A stretch of 64,000 bases of DNA. Origin: Candidatus Nitrososphaera evergladensis SR1 (lineage in GTDB: Archaea > Thermoproteota > Nitrososphaeria > Nitrososphaerales > Nitrososphaeraceae). How positions within the stretch are numbered: the first letter of the stretch is position 1; every line of letters starts with the position of its first letter. The notes beneath the pieces were generated by a model. It made no database searches, was not told where the DNA came from, and was given only the letters and a program-made list of their open reading frames with translations. Of the stretch, positions 1-8,887 are shown in pieces. Both the position numbers and the translations under genes were made by a program. The stretch covers positions 1,612,001-1,676,000 of the forward strand of contig NZ_CP007174.1 of assembly GCF_000730285.1 (NCBI RefSeq). The letters run 5' to 3'.

Positions 1-186
1 TTCCTTGCGCTGGGTGGTAACTGCGGACTGGCCGGGCTTGCGCCTGTCAAGTTGGCCCTGTATGTCGTCCTCGGAAAGCAAGAGCCCTGCAGGGCAGCCG
101 TCGACTAGCATCCCTACGCAGCGGCCGTGGCTTTCGCCAAAGCTCACGGCAACAAAGCGCTCGCCGATAATGTTACCGCCGACCAT
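1..186 (-). CDS. aroC: Chorismate synthase, N-terminal part (cut by window edge)
   Basis: The last step of the shikimate pathway converts EPSP to chorismate with reduced FMN. Only about 62 N-terminal residues lie in the window. They begin [20 protein letters not shown] and contain the family signature FGESHG followed by VDGCPAG and RRKPGQS, all diagnostic of chorismate synthase. The ATG at 186 lies 57 bases downstream of the aroA stop, so the gene probably belongs to the same minus-strand shikimate transcript. The 3' end is outside the window. Confidence 0.9.
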   Translation of the reverse strand, partial: MVGGNIIGERFVAVSFGESHGRCVGMLVDGCPAGLLLSEDDIQGQLDRRKPGQSAVTTQRKE

Positions 187-242
187 GTGTTATTACAGTA
201 GTATGCTGGCTTGCGCTCGGTATATTGGCTTTTTGGATTGCT

Positions 243-1541
243 TTACTTGGCAGGAGCTAGCTTTGCCCCCAGGTCCTTCATGTCCTGCACAAAGTTGGGG
301 TACGAGACGTCCACCGACTCGGCTCCTTCTACTATTGACCTCTCGGTCATCATGGACGCTATGGTAAACGCCATGAAGAGGCGGTGGTCGTTGTAGGCCT
401 CAAGCGACGCGTTTTTCAGTTTTTTTGGCGCTACAATGGTCAGCCCGTCGTGGAACTCGTCCACCTTGGCTCCAAACTTGACAAGCTCGCGTGCAATGTT
501 TGCCACCCTGTCGGTCTCTTTGACGCGGGCGTGCGCAACGCCGGTTATCTTGACCGGCGACCTTGCCTTGAGCGCAAGTATCGAGACCACGGGCAAAAGG
601 TCAGGCGTGTCTGCAAGGTTGAACTCGCCTCCCTCAAGTGATTCTGCGCCCTGTACGACGACTTCGCCCTTTGACTTGTCAGCCTTTATGACGCAGTCCA
701 TCTGCTTCATTATCTCCACTATCTGCGAGTCGCCCTGCGGCAGGTTGAAATTGAGCCCTTTTACCTTCAGCCGCTTGCCGGCAAGCGCGCCTGCCGAGAG
801 AATGAGCGCGGCAGTTGAAAAGTCGCTTGGCACGTCAAATTTTGTTGATTTGTATTCTGCCTGCTTGATGCGATATTCAAGCATGTTTGGCTCATGGTCA
901 ATCTTTACCCCAAACTGCTCCATAGTCGCCATCGTCGCCCTGACGTACGGCTTGGACACCAGGTCGCCTTTGATCTTTAGCACAATCTCCGAGTCAGCGT
1001 AGATGCCAGCTATCAAGAGCCCGGATATGAACTGGCTGGATATGCTGCCGTCAATCACGGTCGTCCCGCCCTTTATCCCGCCCCCTCGGACTATGAGGGG
1101 CGGAGTCCCATTGCCCTTGGTCGAGTAGGCCTCTACACCAAGCGGCCCAAGGGCGTCAAGTATTGGCTGCATCGGGCGCCTCCGGAGGCTCTCGTCTCCC
1201 GTAAGGACAACATGGCCGCTTTTGACAAGGCCGGACATGGCAGTCATTATCCTGATGGTTGTCCCCGAGTTTTCGCAGTTGAGCACGTTTTCAGGCGGCG
1301 GCAAGTCATGCCTGCCTTTCACCTGTACGATGTCGCGTCTTTCTTGCACCTCTGCCCCAAGTGCCTTGCAGCAGGCAAGCGTGGCAAGCGTGTCCCGGGC
1401 AAGCAGCGCGTTTGTTATTGTAGACTGGCCGCCGTCAGCAGCAAGCGACGCTATTGCAAGTGCGCGGTGGGTGTAGCTCTTGCTTGAAGGGCACCTGACA
1501 GTACCGTCCACGTTTGAGCGCCGGACCTGTATCTTGACCAT
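243..1541 (-). CDS. aroA: 3-phosphoshikimate 1-carboxyvinyltransferase (EPSP synthase)
   Basis: This enzyme transfers the enolpyruvyl group of PEP to shikimate 3-phosphate. The 432-residue length is normal for the family. Visible motifs are the N-terminal PSSKSYTHRA with the substrate-binding Lys, Ser and Arg, NSGTTIR near residue 90, SISSQFISGL near 165, an ETDRV segment and DHRLFMAF in the C-terminal domain. It starts 2 bases after the shikimate kinase stop, showing a tight operon order aroD-aroE-aroK-aroA-aroC. Nothing essential appears to be missing. Confidence 0.96.
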   Translation of the reverse strand: MVKIQVRRSNVDGTVRCPSSKSYTHRALAIASLAADGGQSTITNALLARDTLATLACCKALGAEVQERRDIVQVKGRHDLPPPENVLNCENSGTTIRIMTAMSGLVKSGHVVLTGDESLRRRPMQPILDALGPLGVEAYSTKGNGTPPLIVRGGGIKGGTTVIDGSISSQFISGLLIAGIYADSEIVLKIKGDLVSKPYVRATMATMEQFGVKIDHEPNMLEYRIKQAEYKSTKFDVPSDFSTAALILSAGALAGKRLKVKGLNFNLPQGDSQIVEIMKQMDCVIKADKSKGEVVVQGAESLEGGEFNLADTPDLLPVVSILALKARSPVKITGVAHARVKETDRVANIARELVKFGAKVDEFHDGLTIVAPKKLKNASLEAYNDHRLFMAFTIASMMTERSIVEGAESVDVSYPNFVQDMKDLGAKLAPAK

Positions 1542-1543
1542 TT

Positions 1544-2398
1544 TTACAGGACTTCCACACTTGCCTTCTGGTTATTAACCTTAGACACAAGCACCCTGCC
1601 ATTGAATTTCAAAAACGCGTTCTTGATGTCTTCGACCTCGTCATCGTACGCAACTGCCGCTATCGAAGGCCCATTTCCGGACATGCCAGCGGCAAGCGCC
1701 CCCTGCTCAAGGGCGGCAAGGACCGGCTTGTAGTTTGCGCCAAGCGCGGTTGAAGCAAGGACTCCGTTGAGCTTCATGGCCTTCCAGTACTCGCCTGCTT
1801 CTGCAAGCCCAAACGCGTCTGTAAACAGGTCGGAAAGGTCGCTCAGCTTGTGCACGTCTCCCCGCGGCGTGTTGCGCGGCAGAAATATCACCGCGTGCAG
1901 GTTGTCCGGCGCTTCCTCCCTTCTCAGCAGCTTTTTCGCGTAATTGTCCGTCACGACAAACCCGCCAAAGTAGCACGCTGTGGCGTCGTCGTACGCGCCG
2001 GTTATGGTGACCTTGGCGTCAAGCGATGCCCTTACCGCGGCGTCAAGGACGGCATAGTCGTCAACCTTTTCGTTTGCCAGCCTGCTGCATGCAAGGGCGA
2101 CTGCATTTGACACCGCGCTGGAGCTTTTCAGCCCAAAGCCTATCGGGATCTCTGACCGGAGTTTCACTATCAGTTGGTTGCGCTCAAGCGTGCCGGCAGG
2201 CATGGTGTTTTTGATGATGTTGTTGACTAGCCTGTCGTCGTTTTTGCCTGTCAGGAACCTCAGGCCTCTGCCCTTTGTCATCTCGACCTCTGCCGTGACT
2301 TTGAGCGAGATGCCAAGTGCCGAGCCGTTGCCGGTCGCTATGGCGTTTACTATAGAGACTGCGCCGTGCATCGTAGCCCTGACTTTTGATACTGTCAT
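1544..2398 (-). CDS. aroK: Shikimate kinase, archaeal GHMP type
   Basis: This enzyme phosphorylates shikimate with ATP. It is not the bacterial P-loop enzyme but the archaeal GHMP-superfamily replacement: the nucleotide-binding motif PIGFGLKSSSAVSNA lies about one third of the way in, and a glycine-rich GMSGNGPSIAAV lies near the C-terminus. The reading frame is open 23 codons further upstream, but I place the start at the ATG (MTVSKVRATMHG) that overlaps the aroE stop as ATGA. This gives 284 residues and is the usual sign of translational coupling. Confidence 0.93.
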   Translation of the reverse strand: MTVSKVRATMHGAVSIVNAIATGNGSALGISLKVTAEVEMTKGRGLRFLTGKNDDRLVNNIIKNTMPAGTLERNQLIVKLRSEIPIGFGLKSSSAVSNAVALACSRLANEKVDDYAVLDAAVRASLDAKVTITGAYDDATACYFGGFVVTDNYAKKLLRREEAPDNLHAVIFLPRNTPRGDVHKLSDLSDLFTDAFGLAEAGEYWKAMKLNGVLASTALGANYKPVLAALEQGALAAGMSGNGPSIAAVAYDDEVEDIKNAFLKFNGRVLVSKVNNQKASVEVL

Positions 2399-3249
2399 GT
2401 CGGCTCTCCAAAAATCCCAAGCAGGTTCTTTTTCATCACGTCCCGGGGCGCAGGCAGGCCCGTCCATATCTCAAACGCCTTTGCGCCCTGCTCCAAAAGC
2501 ATTTCATACCCATAGACTACGTGCGCCTGTGCAAACTTGGCCTGCTCCAGAAGGTCCGTCACGACTGGCCGGTACACGATGTCGTAAACTAGGCTTCCCT
2601 TTTTAATGTGATCAGAGTCAATTGGGCTAGGCTCGTTGTCAAGCCCGATAGAAGTGGCGTTTACTATCAGCCCCGCCTCGGGCGAGACCTGCACCGCGTC
2701 CTCAAGCGCAATGGTTTCGCACTGTATCCCAAGGTCGCCGGCAATCCTGGCAAGCTCTTTGGCCTTTGCCTGGTCGCGGTTTGCTATTATCACCCTGCCT
2801 GTCTTCTTTTCCTCGGACAGCGCGGCAATTATGGCCCGCGCGGCTCCCCCTGCCCCAAGGAGCAGGATTGTTATACCAAAGTCAAACTCGCGCCGGCGCA
2901 AGGGCTCTATAAAGCCGGCTATGTCAGTGTTGTATCCCTTGAGTATTCCTTCTATGTTGTTGACCGTGTTTACCGCCCCCGCCTTTTTTGCTGTAACGTC
3001 CAGCTCGTCAAGGTACTTTATCACCGCCACCTTGTGTGGGATGGTGACGTTAAAGCCGGCGACGTTTATTGCACGAAGCGAGTCTATCGACTCTTTAAGA
3101 TCTGGTGCAGGCACGCGAAATGAGATGTATGTGCAGTTCAGGCCGAGCGCAGAAAATGCGGCGTTTTGCATACCCGGCGAGAGCGAATGGCTTATCGGAT
3201 CGCCGATTATGCAGTAGGTCTTGGCAGGTGCTCTTTCTCCAGTCATCAT
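2395..3249 (-). CDS. aroE: Shikimate dehydrogenase
   Basis: This enzyme reduces 3-dehydroshikimate to shikimate with NADPH. The 284-residue sequence shows the substrate-site motif ISHSLSPGMQN near residue 20, the catalytic-Lys motif NVTIPHK near 68, the Rossmann motif GAGGAARA near 135 and NATSIG near 200. It sits between aroD (6-base gap) and aroK (ATGA overlap). The start could be either of two adjacent ATG codons. The enzyme is standard for the family. Confidence 0.95.
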   Translation of the reverse strand: MMTGERAPAKTYCIIGDPISHSLSPGMQNAAFSALGLNCTYISFRVPAPDLKESIDSLRAINVAGFNVTIPHKVAVIKYLDELDVTAKKAGAVNTVNNIEGILKGYNTDIAGFIEPLRRREFDFGITILLLGAGGAARAIIAALSEEKKTGRVIIANRDQAKAKELARIAGDLGIQCETIALEDAVQVSPEAGLIVNATSIGLDNEPSPIDSDHIKKGSLVYDIVYRPVVTDLLEQAKFAQAHVVYGYEMLLEQGAKAFEIWTGLPAPRDVMKKNLLGIFGEPT

Positions 3250-3255
3250 GTCCAG

Positions 3256-3939
3256 CTAGCGACTCCTTATGCTACCGTACAGCTGCTTCATCTGCGCTAT
3301 GGTCAGCTGCCCCGGCGCCACCGCCTTTTCCACCGCGGCGTACGTGTAGGGAGCGCCGTACAGCGCGCACAGGACCCTCGTCATGACGCCGGCCTCGCCC
3401 ATTGCAAATATTATTGGGTGCAGGCCAAGCATCGCGTTTTCATAGAGCGACATCAGCCTCACCGAGTCCTCGACGCTATTGGCCGTGGTGACTATCTTGA
3501 CGTAGTTGCTGTACAGGCGCATTTCCGTGATAATGTCTGCCAGGTTGTCGTTTGGAGGCGTCTTTTCAAAGTCGTGCCATGAGACAAGCGTCGGGATGCT
3601 TGCAAGTTCAAGATAGTCTGCCAGGTTGTCGTTTGCCTGCAGGGTTTCAAGCTCGACGTCAAGGAGCATAGGCCTCTTTTCTGCAAGCTTGCGAAGCAGT
3701 TTTACGCGCTCTTGCTCGGTGCCGGAAAACCTACCGCCCTGGCTCTTTGAGCGCAGCGTGAAAACTGCGCGGTCCTTGTCGATTCCATCTGCGGCCTGCA
3801 TCACCTGGTCTTGAGCGACAATAAAGTCAAGACGCGCCTCGATAAAATCCGCTCCAAGGTCAAACGCAGTTTTTGCTTGCGCTACGAGGTCGCTTGCGTT
3901 TTCCGCGGCAATGGAGGCGCAGATCTTGGCCAACGGCAT
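3256..3939 (-). CDS. aroD: 3-dehydroquinate dehydratase, type I
   Basis: This is a class I dehydroquinase, forming 3-dehydroshikimate through a Schiff base. At 227 residues it has the expected TIM-barrel size. Visible catalytic motifs are EARLDFI (substrate Arg/Glu), VSWHDFEKTP (general-base His) and YVKIVTTA (Schiff-base Lys). It heads the aroD-E-K-A-C run. A TATA-like AGAAATAAGG on the minus strand about 25 bases before the ATG suggests that the operon promoter lies here. Confidence 0.94.
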   Translation of the reverse strand: MPLAKICASIAAENASDLVAQAKTAFDLGADFIEARLDFIVAQDQVMQAADGIDKDRAVFTLRSKSQGGRFSGTEQERVKLLRKLAEKRPMLLDVELETLQANDNLADYLELASIPTLVSWHDFEKTPPNDNLADIITEMRLYSNYVKIVTTANSVEDSVRLMSLYENAMLGLHPIIFAMGEAGVMTRVLCALYGAPYTYAAVEKAVAPGQLTIAQMKQLYGSIRSR

Positions 3940-3966
3940 CCATCAGGCGTATGCCCCCTTATTTCT

Positions 3967-4110
3967 TTAGCTTACGCCTGCGGGTGGATGACCCTGCTTG
4001 CTGTGCTCCATTTGTTTGTGTGATTCCAAAAGTTCGGGCGTTGCGAAAACCTTGCCGCACAGGTTGCATCTATTCTCCGCTTTTCTGACAGACGAAGATG
4101 CGGTAGACAT
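3967..4110 (-). CDS. Small C2H2 zinc-finger protein (47 aa)
   Basis: This short frame begins MSTASSSVRKAENR and contains one classical finger, CNLCGKVFATPELLESH followed by a second His five residues on (Cys15, Cys18, His31, His36), then a basic, Pro-rich tail. A TATA-like CTTTAATA at about 4133-4140 on the minus strand sits 23-30 bases before the ATG, as for a leaderless mRNA. Single-finger proteins of this size are common in Thaumarchaeota; whether this one binds nucleic acid or protein is unknown. It lies between aroD and an exported protein. Confidence 0.75.
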   Translation of the reverse strand: MSTASSSVRKAENRCNLCGKVFATPELLESHKQMEHSKQGHPPAGVS

Positions 4111-4170
4111 GCACTATAATTGCCGCTTCTGGTATTAAAGATTAGCAATTCAGAAAAGAGAGAGATTTTT

Positions 4171-4668
4171 TTACCTTGTAGCACCTACAAAGAATTCCTT
4201 TGTCACGGTGGTAGAAACGACGCCTCCTTCTACCGTGACAGCGTATTTTCCGCCGTTCAGGATTATTGGCACGCTGCCCACGGTCCTCAGGCGCTCTTGC
4301 TCGTCTTTGTTGTATTTCTGGACATCGCCGATGTGCCTCTCCTTGTAAAAGTCCGTGGATTCACATACAGAACCTATAGCAGACAAGCGGATTTCACCCA
4401 TCCTTGACCACACTGGGATTTGCGTCTGATTCTCTTGCTTCATTATTACTACTGTCGGAAAACCCATGTCACAGCCATAGCCTTTAACCTTGACGACAAA
4501 ATCCACCGGCTCGCCTGCCTTGTACGTCTCTTTGAGGCCGTCGATTGTCACGTTGACAAAAGGTTCTTTAGCGGCAACAATGCTAGGGCTTGAGATAAAA
4601 ACGGCCGCCAGTATAGACGCAACTCCCACTGCGCCTGCCACAATCAACAGGCTTTTTGGCAGCACCAA
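4171..4668 (-). CDS. Exported or membrane-anchored protein of unknown function
   Basis: The 165-residue protein starts with a signal-anchor (residues 5-32, SLLIVAGAVGVASILAAVF) followed by an extracellular domain rich in beta-strand patterns (VNVTIDGLKETYKAGEPVDF), which resembles immunoglobulin-like intermediate chains of archaeal surface proteins. Two Cys residues (in GYGCDMGF and SVCESTD) could form a disulfide. The start is TTG; a TATA-like CGTATAGTTTTT lies about 30 bases before it. I recognise no family with certainty. Confidence 0.7.
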   Translation of the reverse strand: MVLPKSLLIVAGAVGVASILAAVFISSPSIVAAKEPFVNVTIDGLKETYKAGEPVDFVVKVKGYGCDMGFPTVVIMKQENQTQIPVWSRMGEIRLSAIGSVCESTDFYKERHIGDVQKYNKDEQERLRTVGSVPIILNGGKYAVTVEGGVVSTTVTKEFFVGATR

Positions 4669-4771
4669 CTAAAGCCAGTATGACGACCTAGAAGAAAAAC
4701 TATACGCAAAAAGACAGGACAATCCAGCGAGAGGATTTATTATGCCCCTCTGGTGCGGAGATAGGTAGTAA

Positions 4772-5113
4772 ATGTCAAAGGAAGACCACATTTCCCGCAT
4801 GAAGGCGCTTGGCTTTGACGGCGCGTCTATAGAGTCGTTTGAAAAGATGTGGAATCCGCTTGCCGACGAAAGTTATGAAATGTATGCGATGTATACCGGC
4901 GCCGAAGGCTCGGCGCTTGAGGACAAGGCAGGCTGCGTCATCTGCTCAAAAAAGTCTTTTCCGCTCCGGTGGGAAAAGGTCATAACGCCAAGCCAGGACA
5001 GCGCGGCCATATACACGGTCTGCACCGACTGCGACGCGGCGTACGTCGATGCGGCAATAAGGCAAAAGGCGCTTGGCAGGCTTCTCAAAGAGCGCAACAC
5101 GCGCCCCAACTGA
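4772..5113 (+). CDS. Hypothetical protein with two CxxC knuckles
   Basis: The protein has 113 residues. The N-terminal half is acidic and helical; the centre holds CVICSKK and, about 40 residues later, CTDCDAA, a spacing suited to one structural zinc. A TATA-like GATTTATTATG lies about 30 bases before the ATG. It is convergent with the DNA methyltransferase, with only 3 bases between the two stops. No function can be assigned. Confidence 0.75.
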   Translation: MSKEDHISRMKALGFDGASIESFEKMWNPLADESYEMYAMYTGAEGSALEDKAGCVICSKKSFPLRWEKVITPSQDSAAIYTVCTDCDAAYVDAAIRQKALGRLLKERNTRPN

Positions 5114-5116
5114 CAG

Positions 5117-5995
5117 CTAGGCCCTGTAGTGGTGGGACGATGGTATCTTTTTCCAGTTGGCTATGAGCGCCTCGTTGCGTATGTGTATGGGCTCGCTTTC
5201 TATCCGCGAGCGCGCAAGCTCGACGTACTCTTTTACCATGTCAATTCCGATGTAGCGCCTGCCGAAATGGTGCGCCACCTTGGTCGTCTGGCCGCTTCCG
5301 TTGAACGGGTCGAGCACGACGTCGCCCTTGTACGAATAGACCTTCATCAGGCGGTACGGTATCTCCTCGGGGTACGGGCACGGGTGGTCGATGTATCCCG
5401 GCGGGACCGGCGCGATGTGCCACACCGAGTTTGCAATCTCTTTGGTCCACTCCTCGTGCGTTGCAGGGAGCGCCTCTTTGCGTTTTCTCCCGCTGTTGAC
5501 GTCTCCCTTTCTCAGGACGAGTATGAACTCGTGCATCACGTTTGCGCGGTAGTATTTTGGGTATGGGTTGAGGACGAACGAGCCGTAGCGGTTGGTGCCT
5601 CCTGTGACCTTGTGCCAGATTATTTCCTCATGCAGCTGCCACTTGCCGAACGGCTGCACCAGCCTTGAAAGCAGCATGTGCGGCAGCGGGAGTATGGTGC
5701 CGTTTACGACCTCGTTTGCAATCACTACGCAGCAATAGCCTCCGTCCTTTGTGACGCGGTAGACCTTGTCGCCAAAAATGTCGGCCATCTCGTTCAGGTA
5801 ATCGCCTGTTTCAACACCGGCGTTTCCGCGATAGTAGCCTCCGCTTCCGGACGCGTGCATTTCATAGTTGATGGCGTTCCGGTAAGGAGGCGACGTTATC
5901 GTCAATTGAACAGAATTCTCAGGAAGTCTGTCCAAAATGTCCTTGCAGTTTCCGAGAAGTATCTGGTTTGTCAGTTGTTCTTCCTGAGCAAGCAT
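5117..5995 (-). CDS. Orphan site-specific DNA methyltransferase (beta-class order)
   Basis: This is a SAM-dependent DNA amino-methyltransferase of 292 residues. The catalytic motif IV TSPPYRNAINYE lies near residue 32 and the SAM-binding motif I DPFNGSGQTTKVA near residue 225, followed by YIGIDMVKEYVE. The order IV before I is that of beta-class enzymes, and TSPPY is most often found in N4-cytosine or some N6-adenine enzymes; the target site cannot be read from sequence. No restriction endonuclease or specificity subunit is adjacent, so a solitary epigenetic role is likely. Confidence 0.88.
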   Translation of the reverse strand: MLAQEEQLTNQILLGNCKDILDRLPENSVQLTITSPPYRNAINYEMHASGSGGYYRGNAGVETGDYLNEMADIFGDKVYRVTKDGGYCCVVIANEVVNGTILPLPHMLLSRLVQPFGKWQLHEEIIWHKVTGGTNRYGSFVLNPYPKYYRANVMHEFILVLRKGDVNSGRKRKEALPATHEEWTKEIANSVWHIAPVPPGYIDHPCPYPEEIPYRLMKVYSYKGDVVLDPFNGSGQTTKVAHHFGRRYIGIDMVKEYVELARSRIESEPIHIRNEALIANWKKIPSSHHYRA

Positions 5996-6184
5996 GTAGC
6001 GAACAACAACGCTTGCCTAGTTCGTCCATATCCCGCATACTTTAGAGTAATAGACCCGCAACTAAAAACGCGCTATAGCTCCAGCTAACTTTTTGAGCTT
6101 GCCGCGCGCATGTTGTTTCGAGGCTGAAACAACTCGCGCTCGTCGCAGTTGCGCATGTAAAGACGTAGCTAACCGCAGTCGACT

Positions 6185-7255
6185 TTACTTTTCGACGATG
6201 TACTCGTCCACTTCCATGCCAAAGTGCCTGCCGCTGGCAGGCTTGGCGTAGCCCATGACCTCGTCGCCGGGCTTGACTTCGGTCACCGACAACAGTTTTC
6301 CATCGGGCTTCATCAGGCGTATCGTCTCGGCGTTCTGCAGGATGACGGTCCCAGTCTCGCCTTCGATTTCTGCGCGCAAGAGGCGCAGGGGCCGCGTCTC
6401 TATCTTTGACCTGCCGACCGTCGCGCGCCTTGACTGGCCGTCCTTGTTGACAATCCACACCTCCGTCCCGGATTCAAGCTCTGACAGGTAGCGGGTGTTG
6501 CCGTCAGGCGTTATCGTGTAGCAATAGACGGCGCCGGCGTTTACGCGAAAAGGCCGTGGCGACGTAAAAGACGAGCCGACCGACTCGTTGTGCACGAGCA
6601 GCATAAAGTTGGACCTGCTTCCGATGAGCATCCCCTCGCCCATACCCATCATCGAGGCGGTGTCGACGCAGACGCGCTCGCCAGTGCCCACGTCCTTTAC
6701 CTCGGTTATCCTGGCGACCTTGATCGGGAACCGGACGGTTGAAAGCTGCTGGCTTGCCTTTTCCACCTCGTCTTCGCTGTCTGTCGAGAGTATGACGCCG
6801 TCGACTCCAAGCTCCAGCACCGAGAACATGGTCTTGACCTCCTTTGACGAGGATGCAGTGGTGTAGACCTTTGTCTTGGACTTGTGCAGCTTGGCGATGA
6901 TGTTCTCAAGCGGGATTATCTTCCAGTCGCTTGCGTCCACGACCACGAACGATGCACCCTCTGCTTGCGACGCGCGCTCGATCTCGTCGACGTCGGCGTT
7001 GCTCAGCACTTTTTTGTAGTAGCCAAAGGTCTTGCCTGCGGCCTTGGCAGCCTTCATCTGGTCAAACGTCTTGCATATCACAAGGTCGGCGTCGTTTGAC
7101 TCGAATATCGTCTGGAATTTCTTGCCTGCCACAACCTTGGGGTCGGCGTTTAGCATGCTGACGTTTTTTAGCTTTGAGAGGAATTTCTCAAGGCCCGCTT
7201 TTGCGACCGTAGGCTTTACGATTAGCTCTTTGCTCTTTGCTGCCTGTTCAACCAA
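6185..7255 (-). CDS. aroB': 3-dehydroquinate synthase II (archaeal)
   Basis: This enzyme makes 3-dehydroquinate from the aldolase product ADTH by oxidative deamination and cyclisation, replacing bacterial AroB. The sequence contains the family-typical DADLVICKTFDQMKAA region and a C-terminal half ending PGDEVMGYAKPASGRHFG. I start it at the TTG at 7255 ([15 protein letters not shown]), giving 356 residues, because this overlaps the upstream aldolase stop and is preceded by AAGGAGG at a suitable distance. An ATG 12 codons further upstream would lie inside the aldolase gene without support. Confidence 0.93.
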   Translation of the reverse strand: MVEQAAKSKELIVKPTVAKAGLEKFLSKLKNVSMLNADPKVVAGKKFQTIFESNDADLVICKTFDQMKAAKAAGKTFGYYKKVLSNADVDEIERASQAEGASFVVVDASDWKIIPLENIIAKLHKSKTKVYTTASSSKEVKTMFSVLELGVDGVILSTDSEDEVEKASQQLSTVRFPIKVARITEVKDVGTGERVCVDTASMMGMGEGMLIGSRSNFMLLVHNESVGSSFTSPRPFRVNAGAVYCYTITPDGNTRYLSELESGTEVWIVNKDGQSRRATVGRSKIETRPLRLLRAEIEGETGTVILQNAETIRLMKPDGKLLSVTEVKPGDEVMGYAKPASGRHFGMEVDEYIVEK

Positions 7256-8030
7256 GCTGCTTTGCAGCCTCCTTGGCGCTCTTGCCCTCAAATATCACCT
7301 TGTGCAGGGCGCGTACCATCGCAGGAGGATTCTTGTGCTGGAAAATGTTCCTTCCAAAAGTCACGCCCTTTGCTCCTGCCTTCATTGCACCGGCACACAT
7401 CTCCAGTATCTCAAGGTCGGTGGTCGCCTTTGGCCCGCCGGCTATTACAAGGGGCACAGGGACGCTCTTGACGACTTTTCTGAACGAATCAATGTCGCCA
7501 GTGTAAACTGCCTTGACAATGTCGGCGCCTGCCTCGGCTCCCACCCTTGCAGCGTGCGCTACAATCTCTGGGTCGTGCGGGTTCTTTATCCCCTCGCCGC
7601 GCGGATACATCATTGCCACAAGGGGAACGCTCCATTCGTCGCACTTGTCGGCAATCATGCCCAGTTTCTGGAGCATCTCCGGCTCTTCCTTGGCACCAAT
7701 GTTGATGTGAAGAGATACTGCGTCGGCTCCAAGCCTCAACGCCTCTTCGACGCTTCCCATGAGCATCTTGCGGTTTGGCGCCGGGCCAAGTGACGTGCTC
7801 CCGGAGAAATGAACGATAAGGCCTATGCTCGTCGGCCTTGGCATGGTCTTGACAATGCCCTTGTTGACGAGAACGCAGGTGAGGCCGGCGTCTTCGCACT
7901 GGTAAATCATGCCATGAGCGTCCTCAAGACCCCTGATGGGCCCATTGCTTATCCCGTGGTCCATCGGGATGCACAGCATCTTGCCGTCTTTGAGTATCCT
8001 GCTGAGCCTTACGTCCCTGCCAAACACCAT
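7248..8030 (-). CDS. aroA': ADTH synthase, class I FBP aldolase-like (first archaeal shikimate enzyme)
   Basis: This is 2-amino-3,7-dideoxy-D-threo-hept-6-ulosonate synthase, the archaeal route into dehydroquinate. It is a class I aldolase-like TIM barrel: [11 protein letters not shown] near residue 25, the probable Schiff-base Lys in [10 protein letters not shown] and the phosphate-site GGPKATTD. The start at 8030 ([12 protein letters not shown]) gives 260 residues; 36 extra in-frame codons upstream look non-coding. Its coupling to DHQ synthase II argues for this role over a glycolytic aldolase. Confidence 0.9.
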   Translation of the reverse strand: MVFGRDVRLSRILKDGKMLCIPMDHGISNGPIRGLEDAHGMIYQCEDAGLTCVLVNKGIVKTMPRPTSIGLIVHFSGSTSLGPAPNRKMLMGSVEEALRLGADAVSLHINIGAKEEPEMLQKLGMIADKCDEWSVPLVAMMYPRGEGIKNPHDPEIVAHAARVGAEAGADIVKAVYTGDIDSFRKVVKSVPVPLVIAGGPKATTDLEILEMCAGAMKAGAKGVTFGRNIFQHKNPPAMVRALHKVIFEGKSAKEAAKQLG

Positions 8031-8183
8031 GTCTGAATAAAGAGTGAATCTTTTGGTCCTACTTATAAAACATCTTTTTGCCTTGAGCAATGCCTCAAAG
8101 GCCCGGAAGCGATCAAGGGTAATATTATTCCGGACCACTCACCATAAATCGTTTATAGTCGAAGCCCGTCTTTTATCGGGGGC

Positions 8184-8774
8184 ATGAAGTCTTTGCGAGA
8201 TCTGCGCGAAAGAAAGGACGATTCTGACGCAGCAGCAACTACTACAGGGCTGAGTAACCCTTATTTTCATTTTGATCCACAATCAAAGCAGATTAAAGAT
8301 TCAGTTTTCAACTGCAGGGGAATAATAATCAATGAAAGATTCTGGAACAGAATCCGCGACGAGCTGATGGAGCTTACAAAGGAGGCCGGCCCCGTCATAC
8401 TGTACCAGCTTGGGCTAAGTTATGGGCTTGAGGTGGGCATTCAAGGCAAAGAGGCCGTCAAGGACTCTGTGGCTGCAATCGATTTCCTAGAGTATTATGG
8501 CCTGTTGGCTGGCTGGGGACGCTTTGAGACATCCAAACTGCAGCTAAGCCAGGGGCAGTTAAATGGCTCTGCCGTTGTAAAGATATTTGATAATTTCTTT
8601 GCGCACGCTCCCCAGAATAGTTCTGGAAACCCAAGCTGTTTTTTTGTTGCCGGCCTGCTGGCAGGAATCACTGACGGGCTGTTTGGCGGCCACCACAACT
8701 GCCTGGAGGAACAATGCATTTCTGCAGGATCGAAATGCTGCCAGTTTGTGGTTGCAAGAGCATCTTCGTACTAG
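8184..8774 (+). CDS. V4R (4-vinyl reductase-like) domain protein
   Basis: The protein has 196 residues. The C-terminal 150 residues have the V4R fold pattern, with VILYQLGLSYGLEVG in the first helix region and the terminal Cys cluster CLEEQCISAGSKCCQF that in this family binds metal or small hydrophobic ligands. In archaea V4R domains usually act as sensors coupled to regulators; here the domain stands alone. A TATA-like CGTTTATAG lies 25-30 bases before the ATG. The ligand is unknown. Confidence 0.78.
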   Translation: MKSLRDLRERKDDSDAAATTTGLSNPYFHFDPQSKQIKDSVFNCRGIIINERFWNRIRDELMELTKEAGPVILYQLGLSYGLEVGIQGKEAVKDSVAAIDFLEYYGLLAGWGRFETSKLQLSQGQLNGSAVVKIFDNFFAHAPQNSSGNPSCFFVAGLLAGITDGLFGGHHNCLEEQCISAGSKCCQFVVARASSY

Positions 8775-8887
8775 CGGCAGCAGAACTACTCCTGTGATGA
8801 TGTGATTCTTTTGTACAATGATAATAATGGTTATTGCTGAAAATGGTCAGGTTTTTTAGAACGAATGATGTCAAGACTGCATACATC

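Noticed and set aside
7032-7793. 253-codon plus-strand frame
   Set aside because: It is antisense to DHQ synthase II and the aldolase, both well supported.
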